Positions 1-6,636 of a stretch of 8,200 nt of DNA are shown piece by piece (position 1 is the first letter of the stretch; each line of letters begins with the position of its first letter). This stretch comes from Lentisphaerota bacterium. Its GTDB lineage: Bacteria; Verrucomicrobiota; Kiritimatiellia; RFP12; UBA3636. The notes beneath the pieces are model-generated. The model was not told where the DNA came from, ran no database searches, and saw only the letters and a program-made list of their open reading frames with translations. Made by a program: the position numbers and the translations under genes. The stretch covers positions 1 through 8,200 of the forward strand of contig JAAZAI010000073.1 in NCBI GenBank assembly GCA_012514445.1. The letters are read 5' to 3'.

Positions 1-2
1 CC

Positions 3-227
3 GTCGCGCCGAAATGGATCCGCAAGACGATCATGGTCGAGCCCTCTAACGGCGCGAACCTCAACGCCATCTACCATTCGGTCTTCATGTCCATCCGTCA
101 CAAGGCGGCCTATCCGATCTCCATCGAGGAGGCGGTCGAGGTCGTTCGCTGGACCGAGCAGGCCAAGCGGCAGAACCCCGCGTTCAAGCTCAAGGCCGAC
201 GTCTACGGCGTCAAGACGCTCGCGTAG
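3..227 (+). CDS. C-terminal end of a probable Gfo/Idh/MocA-family oxidoreductase (5' end outside the window)
   Basis: The frame is open from the window edge to a TAG at 225-227, giving 74 residues; the ATG at 33 is internal and there is no reason to treat it as the start. The tail contains a segment reading YHSVFMSIRHKAAYPISIEE, followed by a helix (AVEVVRWTEQAKRQ). This resembles the closing part of Gfo/Idh/MocA NAD(P)-dependent oxidoreductases, where a helix of the type 'F..al..g.p.pvt.eea..v....eaa..S' ends the C-terminal domain. The NAD-binding Rossmann domain and the EKP catalytic motif would lie upstream and cannot be seen, so the family call rests on this short tail and the substrate is unknown. 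The gene converges on the minus-strand operon, with a hairpin terminator between them. Third codon positions are GC-rich, as in the neighbouring genes. Confidence 0.55.
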   Translation, partial: VAPKWIRKTIMVEPSNGANLNAIYHSVFMSIRHKAAYPISIEEAVEVVRWTEQAKRQNPAFKLKADVYGVKTLA

Positions 228-245
228 CCGATCGACAAAGAAGAA

Positions 246-275
246 GATTTGTGTTCGACTCGTCGAGCACAAATC
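246..275 (-). terminator. Rho-independent terminator of the minus-strand operon
   Basis: The sequence folds into a 13-bp stem (GATTTGTGTTCGA paired with TCGAGCACAAATC, one T-G pair) with a 4-base loop CTCG. On the minus strand the stem is followed directly by TTCTTCTTT, a pyrimidine and T-rich tail suited to intrinsic termination. It starts 28 bases after the stop codon of the HAD phosphatase gene, the last gene of the operon. On the plus strand it lies 18 bases beyond the stop of the oxidoreductase fragment. The tail on that side (CTGGTTT) is poorer, so any effect on plus-strand transcripts is less certain. Confidence 0.8.
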
Positions 276-303
276 CTGGTTTCAGAACCTCGGGGCGCGG
301 CGA

Positions 304-1128
304 CTACGCTGACGCGCCCTCGAGGAGTCCTCCCACGTTGTCGAAGACGTAGTCGGAGCGGTAGGCGAAGTTGCCGATGTCGGCCAGCGAGGTGACGCCG
401 CTGAGCACGAGCACGGTGGTCATGTCGGACTCGATGCCCGCGATCATGTCGGTGTCCATGCGGTCGCCGATGATGGCGGTCTCGTCGGGGTGGACGCCGA
501 GCTTGGCGCTGGCGTTGCGCATCATCAGCGGGTTGGGCTTGCCGATGTAGTACGGCTTGGCTCCGGTGGCGAGTTCGATCGGCGCGATGAGCGCGCCGGT
601 GGCCGGCACGATGTCGCCGCCTTCGACGGGGCCCGTCATGTCCGGGTTGGTCCCGATGAGCTTGGCGCCGCCGCGAACCAGCTTGATCGCGCGGCAGATG
701 CGGGTGAAGTTGTACTCGGGCGTCTCGCTGACGATGACGTAGTCCGGATCGATGTCGTTCATCGAGTAACCGGCCTCGTAGAGGGCGTTGATGAGCCCGG
801 AGTTTCCGATCACGTAGGCGGAGCCGTTGGGCTTCTGCGAGGCGAGGAACTGCGCGGTGGCGAGCGCGCTTGTGTAGAAGTGGGATTCGTGGATGTTGAT
901 GCCGAGCCGGCGGAGCTTCTCGCTGAGTTCGCGGGGCGTGCGCTCGCCGCTGTTCGTGAGGAAGAGGTACTGCTTGCCCTTGCGCTCGAGCCATTCGGTG
1001 AATTCGATCACGCCGGGCAGCAACTTGTTGCCGTGGTAGATCACGCCGTCCATGTCGCAGATGAACGCTTTCTTGGCGAGCAGGCGCGCGCGGTCTTCGG
1101 GCGTCGGCGAGGTTCGGATGTCCTTCAT
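304..1128 (-). CDS. HAD-superfamily IIA phosphatase, NagD-like
   Basis: This 274-residue protein is a cytosolic haloacid-dehalogenase-type phosphatase of subfamily IIA, the class of NagD, AraL and 4-nitrophenylphosphatase-like enzymes. All four HAD motifs are visible. Motif I is CDMDGVIYHG, with nucleophile Asp25 and acid/base Asp27. Motif II is LTNSG, with Ser60. Motif III is the lysine of GKPNP (Lys197). Motif IV is GDRMDTD at 221-227, supplying the Mg2+-binding acidic residues. The cap lies between motifs II and III, as in type IIA, and the length is typical (about 250-280). Family members dephosphorylate nucleotides and sugar phosphates; the substrate here cannot be read from sequence. 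The ATG overlaps the stop of the upstream TPR gene as ATGA. No good Shine-Dalgarno precedes it, so translation is probably coupled. It is the last gene of the operon, followed by a strong hairpin. The family is certain; the assignment to NagD itself is not. Confidence 0.9.
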   Translation of the reverse strand: MKDIRTSPTPEDRARLLAKKAFICDMDGVIYHGNKLLPGVIEFTEWLERKGKQYLFLTNSGERTPRELSEKLRRLGINIHESHFYTSALATAQFLASQKPNGSAYVIGNSGLINALYEAGYSMNDIDPDYVIVSETPEYNFTRICRAIKLVRGGAKLIGTNPDMTGPVEGGDIVPATGALIAPIELATGAKPYYIGKPNPLMMRNASAKLGVHPDETAIIGDRMDTDMIAGIESDMTTVLVLSGVTSLADIGNFAYRSDYVFDNVGGLLEGASA

Positions 1129-2210
1129 AGCACGATGTCCAGATCGAGGATCTCCTCCAGCTTCGGATCGCGTTTGGCGCCATAGGAGATTGCGCTGCGA
1201 TAGTATACGGCTGCCATTTCCCGGTTCTTGACGGGATCGAGCATGAAGTAGGCGTACGCGAGGTTCACGTAGGCGTCGGAATAGGCGGGGAAGCGCTCGA
1301 TGAGCTTGTCGAGCTGATAGACCGCCTCGGTGAGGTCGCCTTTCTGCGCGGCGACGGCCGCCGCCAGCGACAGCGTCGCGGGGGAGTCCGGGTGGCGCTC
1401 TCGGAGCGCGTCGATTTCGATCGCGGCTCTCTTGAAGTTTCGGCAGGCCACCAGAACTTTCACAAACAGCGCGCGGGTCGTTTCCGAGGTCTTCTCGCCT
1501 TCTGCCTCGAGAAGGTCTTCGAGCAGGACCATCGCCTGAGAGGGGCCGTCCTTCTCCACGATGGCCTGCACGAGGCGCACGCGCATGGCGTCGTCGGCGC
1601 CGGCGAGGGCGGGTACGAGCCGCGGAGGGCTCGACTCAGGGGCTGGCTCGGCAGGTGCAAGCTGCGGAGGGCTCGACTCAGGGGCAGACTCGGCGGGTGC
1701 GAGCTGCGGAAGACTCGGCTCAGGGGCGGGCTCGGCGGGTGCAAGCTGCGGAAGACTCGGCTCAGGGGCGGGCTCAGCGGGTGCGAGCTGCGGAAGACTC
1801 GGCTCAGGGGCAGGCTCGGCGGTGGCGTCCGTCGCGACGAAGCCTTTGCCGGCTCCTTCGGCGATCGCCTCCGGCGATGGGATGGCGATTTCGCCGGAGC
1901 GGATTTTCGTGTTGAGCGTGGCGATGCGCAGACTGCATTTGGCGACCATCTGCTGGATGTGCTCAGTATGGTAGTCGGGATATCGCGTGTAGAGTTGCGT
2001 GTACTGCGCCCTGGCTTCGTTGAGGTGCGTCATCTCGTCGAGGATGCGGCCTTCCTCGCCGGCGGCGAGGGCTTCGGTGTAGGTTTCGTCGGCCTTCTCG
2101 AGCAGGCGGGATTTTTCGCGGCCGAAAAGCGCGTGGGACGTCTGGGGTGTGCAGGTCGCGAGCGCGATGGCGAGCATCGCCGGGAAGAGCCGGAGGGTTG
2201 GGTTTCGCAT
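1125..2210 (-). CDS. Exported TPR-repeat protein with a proline-rich tandem repeat linker
   Basis: The 361-residue protein begins with a signal peptide: basic n-region MRNPTLR, hydrophobic core about residues 8-19, and a likely signal peptidase I site after SHA (residue 27). Cys20 (LATC) makes a lipoprotein conceivable, but Thr at -1 is a poor lipobox. Residues 33-103 look helical and charged. Residues 131-200 are five tandem 14-residue units (AEPAPEPSLPQLAP and variants), probably an extended disordered linker. Residues 243-350 contain helical pairs typical of tetratricopeptide repeats, for example GDLTEAVYQLDKLIERFPAY followed by SDAYVNLAYAYFML. This suggests a periplasmic or envelope scaffold that binds other proteins; no catalytic motif is seen. 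The start is supported by GGAG six bases before the ATG. It lies 15 bases after the CorC-type gene and overlaps the phosphatase gene by four bases. I do not recognise a named family beyond TPR. Confidence 0.8.
   Translation of the reverse strand: MRNPTLRLFPAMLAIALATCTPQTSHALFGREKSRLLEKADETYTEALAAGEEGRILDEMTHLNEARAQYTQLYTRYPDYHTEHIQQMVAKCSLRIATLNTKIRSGEIAIPSPEAIAEGAGKGFVATDATAEPAPEPSLPQLAPAEPAPEPSLPQLAPAEPAPEPSLPQLAPAESAPESSPPQLAPAEPAPESSPPRLVPALAGADDAMRVRLVQAIVEKDGPSQAMVLLEDLLEAEGEKTSETTRALFVKVLVACRNFKRAAIEIDALRERHPDSPATLSLAAAVAAQKGDLTEAVYQLDKLIERFPAYSDAYVNLAYAYFMLDPVKNREMAAVYYRSAISYGAKRDPKLEEILDLDIVL
1611..1820. repeat. Five tandem copies of a 42-bp coding repeat
   Basis: Five head-to-tail 42-bp units lie inside the TPR-protein gene and encode 14 residues each: 1611-1652, 1653-1694, 1695-1736, 1737-1778 and 1779-1820. 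The three units nearest the N-terminus (1695-1820) encode identical peptides and differ from one another at only one to three bases. The other two are more diverged (SSPPQ or SSPPR in place of PSLPQ). This is what recent duplication by slippage or unequal recombination would give. Unit length is a multiple of three, so changes in copy number keep the reading frame. Confidence 0.95.
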
Positions 2211-2225
2211 GGTGGACTCCAGGGA

Positions 2226-3608
2226 CTAGTCGTCTTCCTCGGCATCGGCCTGAGGGGGTTTGATGGGTTCGGTCTTGTGGACGAGCACGCTGTCGATGCG
2301 GTTGCCGTCCATGGTTTCGACGGTCATTTCAAGATGAAGCTCCGGAATCGCGAGGTGCGCGCCGGCGGAGGGGATGCTTCCGAGCTTTTCGAGGATGAAG
2401 CCGCCCAGTGTGTTGAAGTCCCCCTCGGGGATCTCCACGCCGAGCGCCTCGGCGGCGTCGTCGATCTCCGTTTCGCCGGCGAGCCGGAAGTCCGTTTCGG
2501 AGAGCTTGACGATCGATGGCGGCAGCACGTTGACGTCGTACTCGTCGTAGATTTCGCCGACGATCTCCTCGAGGAGGTCTTCGACCGAGACGAGGCCGCA
2601 GGTGCCGCCGAATTCGTCGAGGACGATCGCGATCGCCTGCTTGCTCTTCTGCATCTGCCGGAAGAGGATGTCGGCGCGGATCGTCTCGGGCACGAAGAAG
2701 GGCTTGCGCAGCAGGTCGGCGAGCTTCGGATGGCGTTCCTCCAGCGCGCGGATGAGGTAGTCGCGCGTGTTGAGAATGCCCATGATGTTGTCGATCGTGC
2801 CGCTGTAGACGGGAATCCGCGAGAAGCCGCTCTTCCGGATCGTCTGGCGGATCTCCGCCTCGTCCACGTCGATGGGCAGGGCCGCGATGTCGAGGCGGTG
2901 CACCATGATTTCGCCGGCCGTCTTGTTGTTGAACTCGAAGACGTTCTCGATCATCTCCTTTTCCTGCGGTTCGATCGAGCCGTTCTCGCCGCCGATGTCC
3001 ACCATCATCCGGATCTCCTCCTCGGAGACGCGCTCCTGACCCTGCGTCGGGTTCACGCCGAAGAGCAGCAGGATGCGGTTGGTGACGAAGTTGAGCAGGG
3101 AGACGAACGGCGCGGTCGCCGAGGCGATGAAGCGCAGGGGCCGCGCGACGAACCGCGACAGCGGCTCGCTGTACTGCATTGCGATGCGCTTGGGCACGAG
3201 CTCGCCGAGGATCAGCGTCAGAAACGCCAGGACGATCGTGACCGCGATGGTCGCGATGCCTTCGACGGTGTTGAGCGCCAGCGGGCACCACGTCCGCGCG
3301 GCGAACCAGCGCGCGAGGGGTTGCGCGAACGTGACCGCCGCGAAGGCCGAGGCGAGAAAGCCAGCCAGCGTGACGCCCACCTGAATCGTCGCGAGGAAAC
3401 GGCCGGGCTCGTCGATGAACTTGCGCAGGACGCGCGACATCCTGTCGCCCTGGTCGGCGTCGCGCCGGACCTTCGCGTCGTTGAGCGAGATGATGGCGAT
3501 CTCCGACGCGGCGAAGAACGCGTTCGCGAGGATGGCGAGCAGCAGGATGAACAGATGCCATCCCAGCTCGAGCGATTCAGGATCGGTTGTTGCGGCGGGT
3601 GTGCTCAA
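2226..3608 (-). CDS. CNNM/CBS/CorC-type membrane protein (putative Mg2+/divalent-cation efflux; hemolysin C-like)
   Basis: The 460-residue integral membrane protein has the full CorC/TlyC-like order. An N-terminal CNNM membrane domain (about residues 15-185) shows the signatures FFAASEIAIISL (31-42) and LILGELVPKRIA (132-143) and about four hydrophobic segments. Two CBS domains follow at about 233-290 and 300-352, with FVPETIRADILFRQM and DEFGGTCGLVSVEDLLEEIV as recognisable cores. A C-terminal CorC_HlyC domain spans about 370-446 (LAGETEIDDAAEALG, FNTLGGFILEKLG). Bacterial CNNM/CorC proteins are linked to Na+-coupled Mg2+ export with ATP sensed by the CBS pair; older annotation calls them hemolysins. 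The start is unusual: no upstream ATG fits, and the frame begins at TTG (3606-3608) nine bases after the hisD stop, without a clear Shine-Dalgarno. The next in-frame ATG would remove the first CNNM signature. It is cotranscribed with hisD and the TPR gene. Confidence 0.92.
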   Translation of the reverse strand: MSTPAATTDPESLELGWHLFILLLAILANAFFAASEIAIISLNDAKVRRDADQGDRMSRVLRKFIDEPGRFLATIQVGVTLAGFLASAFAAVTFAQPLARWFAARTWCPLALNTVEGIATIAVTIVLAFLTLILGELVPKRIAMQYSEPLSRFVARPLRFIASATAPFVSLLNFVTNRILLLFGVNPTQGQERVSEEEIRMMVDIGGENGSIEPQEKEMIENVFEFNNKTAGEIMVHRLDIAALPIDVDEAEIRQTIRKSGFSRIPVYSGTIDNIMGILNTRDYLIRALEERHPKLADLLRKPFFVPETIRADILFRQMQKSKQAIAIVLDEFGGTCGLVSVEDLLEEIVGEIYDEYDVNVLPPSIVKLSETDFRLAGETEIDDAAEALGVEIPEGDFNTLGGFILEKLGSIPSAGAHLAIPELHLEMTVETMDGNRIDSVLVHKTEPIKPPQADAEEDD

Positions 3609-3617
3609 TTTCGTTTT

Positions 3618-4925
3618 CTACCGGGGGGTCTGGAAACGCAGGGCGGCGGACTTGTAGTGTCCGTCCAGCCCTTCGATGACGCTGAACATCTCGATCACCG
3701 GCAGGGCGTCGCGCAGATCCTCCTCCCGGTAGTCGACGAGGCTGGTGCGGCGGCGGAAGTCGTCGACCGTGAGGCCGGAGAACATCCGGGCGGCGCCGCC
3801 GGTGGGCAGGACGTGGCTCGGTCCGGCGGCGAAGTCGCCGACGGACTCTGGCGTCCACGGGCCGATGAACACCGCGCCGGCGCACGTGACGCGAGGCGCC
3901 AGATCGGCGGCGTCGCGCACCATCAGCTCGAAGTGCTCGGGCGCGAAGCGGTTGATCAGCTCGAGACCCTCATCGATCGACGGGGCGACGATCAGCAGGA
4001 TGCCGTTCGCGTCCGTGACGCGCTTGACGAGGTTGCGCCGCGTCAGCTTCGCCGTCTGCCGCGAGATCGCGGCCGTGACCTGCTGGGCGAGGTCGGCCGA
4101 GTCGGTGACGAACATCGCGCGCTCGAAGCCGGTGCCGTGCTCGGCTTGCGAGAGCAGGTCCGCCGCGACGAACTCCGGGTTCGCGCTGTCGTCGGCGAGG
4201 ATCGCGATCTCGCTCGGACCGGCCACGAGGTCCAGCGCCACCGTGCCGTACACCTGCCGCTTCGCGGCCGTCACGAACGTGCCGCCCGGTCCGACGATCT
4301 TGCGCACGGGTTCGATGTGGCGGATGCCGTAGGCCATCAGGCCGATGGCCTGGATGCCGCCGACGCGGTACACTTCGGTCACGCCCGAGACGCGCATCGC
4401 GTAGAGCATCGCGGCGTTGAGCTGCTTCGACTTTCCGGCCGGCGTGCAGGCCACGATCTCCGGGACGCCCGCCGTCTGCGCAAGGGTCGCGGTCATGATG
4501 ACGGTCGAGGCGAGCGGCGCCGTCCCGCCGGGCACGTAGACGCCCACGCGGCTGAGCGGCGAATAGAATTCGCCCAGCGCGCCGCCGTGCGGCGTCGGCG
4601 TCGTCCAGTCACGCCGCATCGACTTTCGGGAGAAGTCGGCCACGCGGTCATGCGCCTCGTCGATGAGCCGCTTGATGCGTTCGGGGACTTTCGACTCGGC
4701 GTCGTCGAACTCCGCCTTCGAGACGCGCAGCTCGGAGGGCTTCAGCGAGGTGCCTTCGTATTTGGCGATCGCGGCCAGCACGGCCGGCTCGCCGCGGGTC
4801 TTGATGTCGAGCAGCATTTCGGCGGCGATCTTCTCGGCCTCGGGGTCGAAGGCGGGGCGCTTCAGGAAGACTTCGATGGTGCGCGAACGGCGCGCGGGGG
4901 TCCAGTTGACGATGCGGATGTTCAT
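3618..4925 (-). CDS. hisD: Histidinol dehydrogenase
   Basis: This 435-residue protein is a full-length HisD, which oxidises L-histidinol to L-histidine in two NAD+-dependent steps, the last reactions of histidine synthesis. Family blocks are clear: RVGVYVPGGTAPLASTVIM (126-144), GGIQAIGLMAYG (189-200), KIVGPGG (209-215), AGPSEIAILAD (235-245), DLLSQAEHG (256-264), NRFAPEHFEL (325-334) and SVGDFAAGPSHVLPTGG (361-377). The expected zinc ligands are all present (Gln260, His263, Asp364, His423), as is the catalytic Glu-His pair (Glu330-His331), so the enzyme looks functional. Length matches the usual 430-440. The ATG at 4925 lies 28 bases after the nucleoside kinase stop and has no obvious Shine-Dalgarno. 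No other his genes occur in the window; hisD sits alone in a mixed operon. It ends in TAG, three codons before the TTG start of the CorC-type gene in the same frame. Confidence 0.97.
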   Translation of the reverse strand: MNIRIVNWTPARRSRTIEVFLKRPAFDPEAEKIAAEMLLDIKTRGEPAVLAAIAKYEGTSLKPSELRVSKAEFDDAESKVPERIKRLIDEAHDRVADFSRKSMRRDWTTPTPHGGALGEFYSPLSRVGVYVPGGTAPLASTVIMTATLAQTAGVPEIVACTPAGKSKQLNAAMLYAMRVSGVTEVYRVGGIQAIGLMAYGIRHIEPVRKIVGPGGTFVTAAKRQVYGTVALDLVAGPSEIAILADDSANPEFVAADLLSQAEHGTGFERAMFVTDSADLAQQVTAAISRQTAKLTRRNLVKRVTDANGILLIVAPSIDEGLELINRFAPEHFELMVRDAADLAPRVTCAGAVFIGPWTPESVGDFAAGPSHVLPTGGAARMFSGLTVDDFRRRTSLVDYREEDLRDALPVIEMFSVIEGLDGHYKSAALRFQTPR

Positions 4926-4953
4926 GGGTTTCGTTCGGGGGGTGTGAAATCGA

Positions 4954-6636
4954 TCAGTATTTCAGCAGGCTGCCGCCGATGTACTCGCGCAGGATCGAGT
5001 CGCCCGGGACGGCGATGGGGGTGATGGCGTGGAAGTTGCGGAGCACCGCCTGGAGGCGGCGCGCGGTGGCGTACTCCGCATGGTGCGGCTTGATCTCCGC
5101 GAGCAGCGGTTCGGCGAAGGGGCGCAGCACCGCGAGCTCGTAGTCGAGGGCGGTGTTGAACGAGATGTCCGCCTCCTCCTGATACGGGAAGATCCAGCGC
5201 TCCTCGCCGCGGCGCACGGACGGCCACATCCGGATCGTGTCCAGCGCCGAGTGCTTGCGGAAGAGGTGGTCGCGGACGATCCGCCGGATCAGGCGGTTGT
5301 CGGTGGTCGAAAGGATGTTGTTGTCGTCGATTCCGAGCTGCGTCAGCGCGCTCAGGAAGATCATGAACTTGCGCTCGCGCGGCACCATCGTCGTGAGCGC
5401 GGGGTTGAGGCCGTGAATGCCCTCGACGATGAGGATGTCGCGCGGCTGGAGCTGGAGCGTCTCGTCCGTGAAGACGGGCTGCTTCGCATGGAAGTCGAAG
5501 AGGCGTCGCCGGACCGGTTCGCCCGCCAGCAGCGCGGTGAGGTGCTCGTTGAACATCGCCAGGTCGAGCGCCTCGAGGTGCTCGTAGTCGGGTTTGCCGT
5601 CCGCGTCGAGCGGATTGCGCCCGTCGCCCACGAAGTAGTCGTCGGTCGAGAGCATCACCGGGCGGAAGCCGTTCACGCGAAGATGGATGCCCAGGCGTTT
5701 CGCCGAGGTTGTCTTGCCGGCGGAGGAGGGGCCGGCGATGAGCACCAGCCGGGGCAGGGGATCGCGCGAGGCCGCCAGATCTGCGATTCGCGCGTAGTTC
5801 TTGTCGTGCAGCGCCTCCGCCATCTGGATCACGTCGCTGATGCGCAGGTCGTACACCGCCTGGTTGAGCTGGCCCACGCTGCGGATGCCCATCGTCTCGC
5901 CCCAGCGCGCGTGTTCGCGGTGGACGCGCATGAGCTCGGCGTTCGGCTTGAACGTCGAGACGGCGGCGGGATCCTCCTGCGCAGGCATCTGCAGGATGCA
6001 GCCGTCCTCGTAGGGGATGAGCGAGAAGACGCCGAGGACGCCGGTGCGGTTGGCCACCGGCCCCTGGGCGAGGTCCGTGAAGCCGTTGCAGCGGAGCAGG
6101 CGCACCGACGGCGTGTTGATGTGGCTCAGCAACCCCACCTTGTCCATTTGCGCGGCTTCGGTGAACGCGGCGACGGCCTCTTCGTAGGCGCAGTCGAAGC
6201 AGTCGATGGGCAGGTCCTCCGCCACCGCCGCGCGCATCGCCTTTTCGAGGACGCGCGCCTCCTTCGCGCCTACGGGCGCGTCGTCCGGCTCGCCCGGCTG
6301 GCGCAGCGTGAAAAACATGCCGTCGCCCAGCGAATGGTGGATCCGGTACTTCGCGCCGGGAAACGCGCGACGAACGCACATCGCCAGCAGGAAGCCCATC
6401 GAACGGCGAAGGATGCGCGTGCCGTCGGGATGTCTCGCGGTGACGCCCTGGACCGAACAGTTCATGTCCAGTCGGGTCTGGAGGGACACGACGTCGTTGT
6501 TGACGATCGCGCCGAGATAGGGCAGGCCGTCGGGCGCCGCCTCCGGGAGCGTCTCCCACACGAACGTGCCCGGGAGTCTCAACTGGGGCCGGTCCGAGCC
6601 TTCGGTCGTGATCTGGATGGTTGCGGTGCCGTTCAT
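4954..6636 (-). CDS. Uridine kinase-family nucleoside kinase with threonyl-tRNA-synthetase-like N-terminal region
   Basis: The 560-residue protein has two parts. Residues about 1-230 resemble the N-terminal and second additional domain of threonyl-tRNA synthetase: RRSMGFLLAMCVRRAFPGAK and then HHSLGDGMFF line up with the synthetase pattern 'H...HLL..A....p.....ig....nGFyy'. Residues about 294-520 form a P-loop kinase of the phosphoribulokinase/uridine kinase family. They include a Walker A GPSSAGKTT (302-310), the acidic substrate-site STDDYF (330-335), DFHAKQPVF (381-389) and VEGIHGLNP (404-412). The long form is known in several phyla as a nucleoside (uridine/cytidine) kinase, which makes UMP or CMP from the nucleoside with NTP; it acts in the cytosol in pyrimidine salvage. 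The histidines of the synthetase HxxxH motif are replaced by Arg78 and Phe82, so editing activity is not expected. Its ATG overlaps the upstream stop as ATGA, with GGGG six bases upstream. Substrate choice is inferred. Confidence 0.88.
   Translation of the reverse strand: MNGTATIQITTEGSDRPQLRLPGTFVWETLPEAAPDGLPYLGAIVNNDVVSLQTRLDMNCSVQGVTARHPDGTRILRRSMGFLLAMCVRRAFPGAKYRIHHSLGDGMFFTLRQPGEPDDAPVGAKEARVLEKAMRAAVAEDLPIDCFDCAYEEAVAAFTEAAQMDKVGLLSHINTPSVRLLRCNGFTDLAQGPVANRTGVLGVFSLIPYEDGCILQMPAQEDPAAVSTFKPNAELMRVHREHARWGETMGIRSVGQLNQAVYDLRISDVIQMAEALHDKNYARIADLAASRDPLPRLVLIAGPSSAGKTTSAKRLGIHLRVNGFRPVMLSTDDYFVGDGRNPLDADGKPDYEHLEALDLAMFNEHLTALLAGEPVRRRLFDFHAKQPVFTDETLQLQPRDILIVEGIHGLNPALTTMVPRERKFMIFLSALTQLGIDDNNILSTTDNRLIRRIVRDHLFRKHSALDTIRMWPSVRRGEERWIFPYQEEADISFNTALDYELAVLRPFAEPLLAEIKPHHAEYATARRLQAVLRNFHAITPIAVPGDSILREYIGGSLLKY

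Noticed and set aside
203..1183. A 326-codon minus-strand frame over the HAD phosphatase
   Set aside because: The alternate frame is low-complexity Arg/His-rich; the phosphatase frame has all four HAD motifs.
2226..3608. Hemolysin (toxin) function for the CorC-type protein
   Set aside because: The hemolysin label is a historical carry-over for this family; the CNNM, CBS and CorC_HlyC domains indicate an ion-transport role, and nothing here suggests a cytolysin.
1392..5024. A 1210-codon open frame on the plus strand
   Set aside because: It lies entirely antisense to the TPR, CorC-type, hisD and kinase genes, all of which carry clear family motifs. Its product is low-complexity Arg/Asp/Glu/Gly/His sequence with no recognisable domain. 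Long antisense frames are expected opposite GC-rich genes with G or C at third positions.
4922..6559. A 545-codon open frame on the minus strand overlapping the nucleoside kinase
   Set aside because: It is another frame of the same strand as the kinase, rich in Arg/Pro/His/Gly, with no motifs; the kinase frame carries the P-loop and the other family residues.
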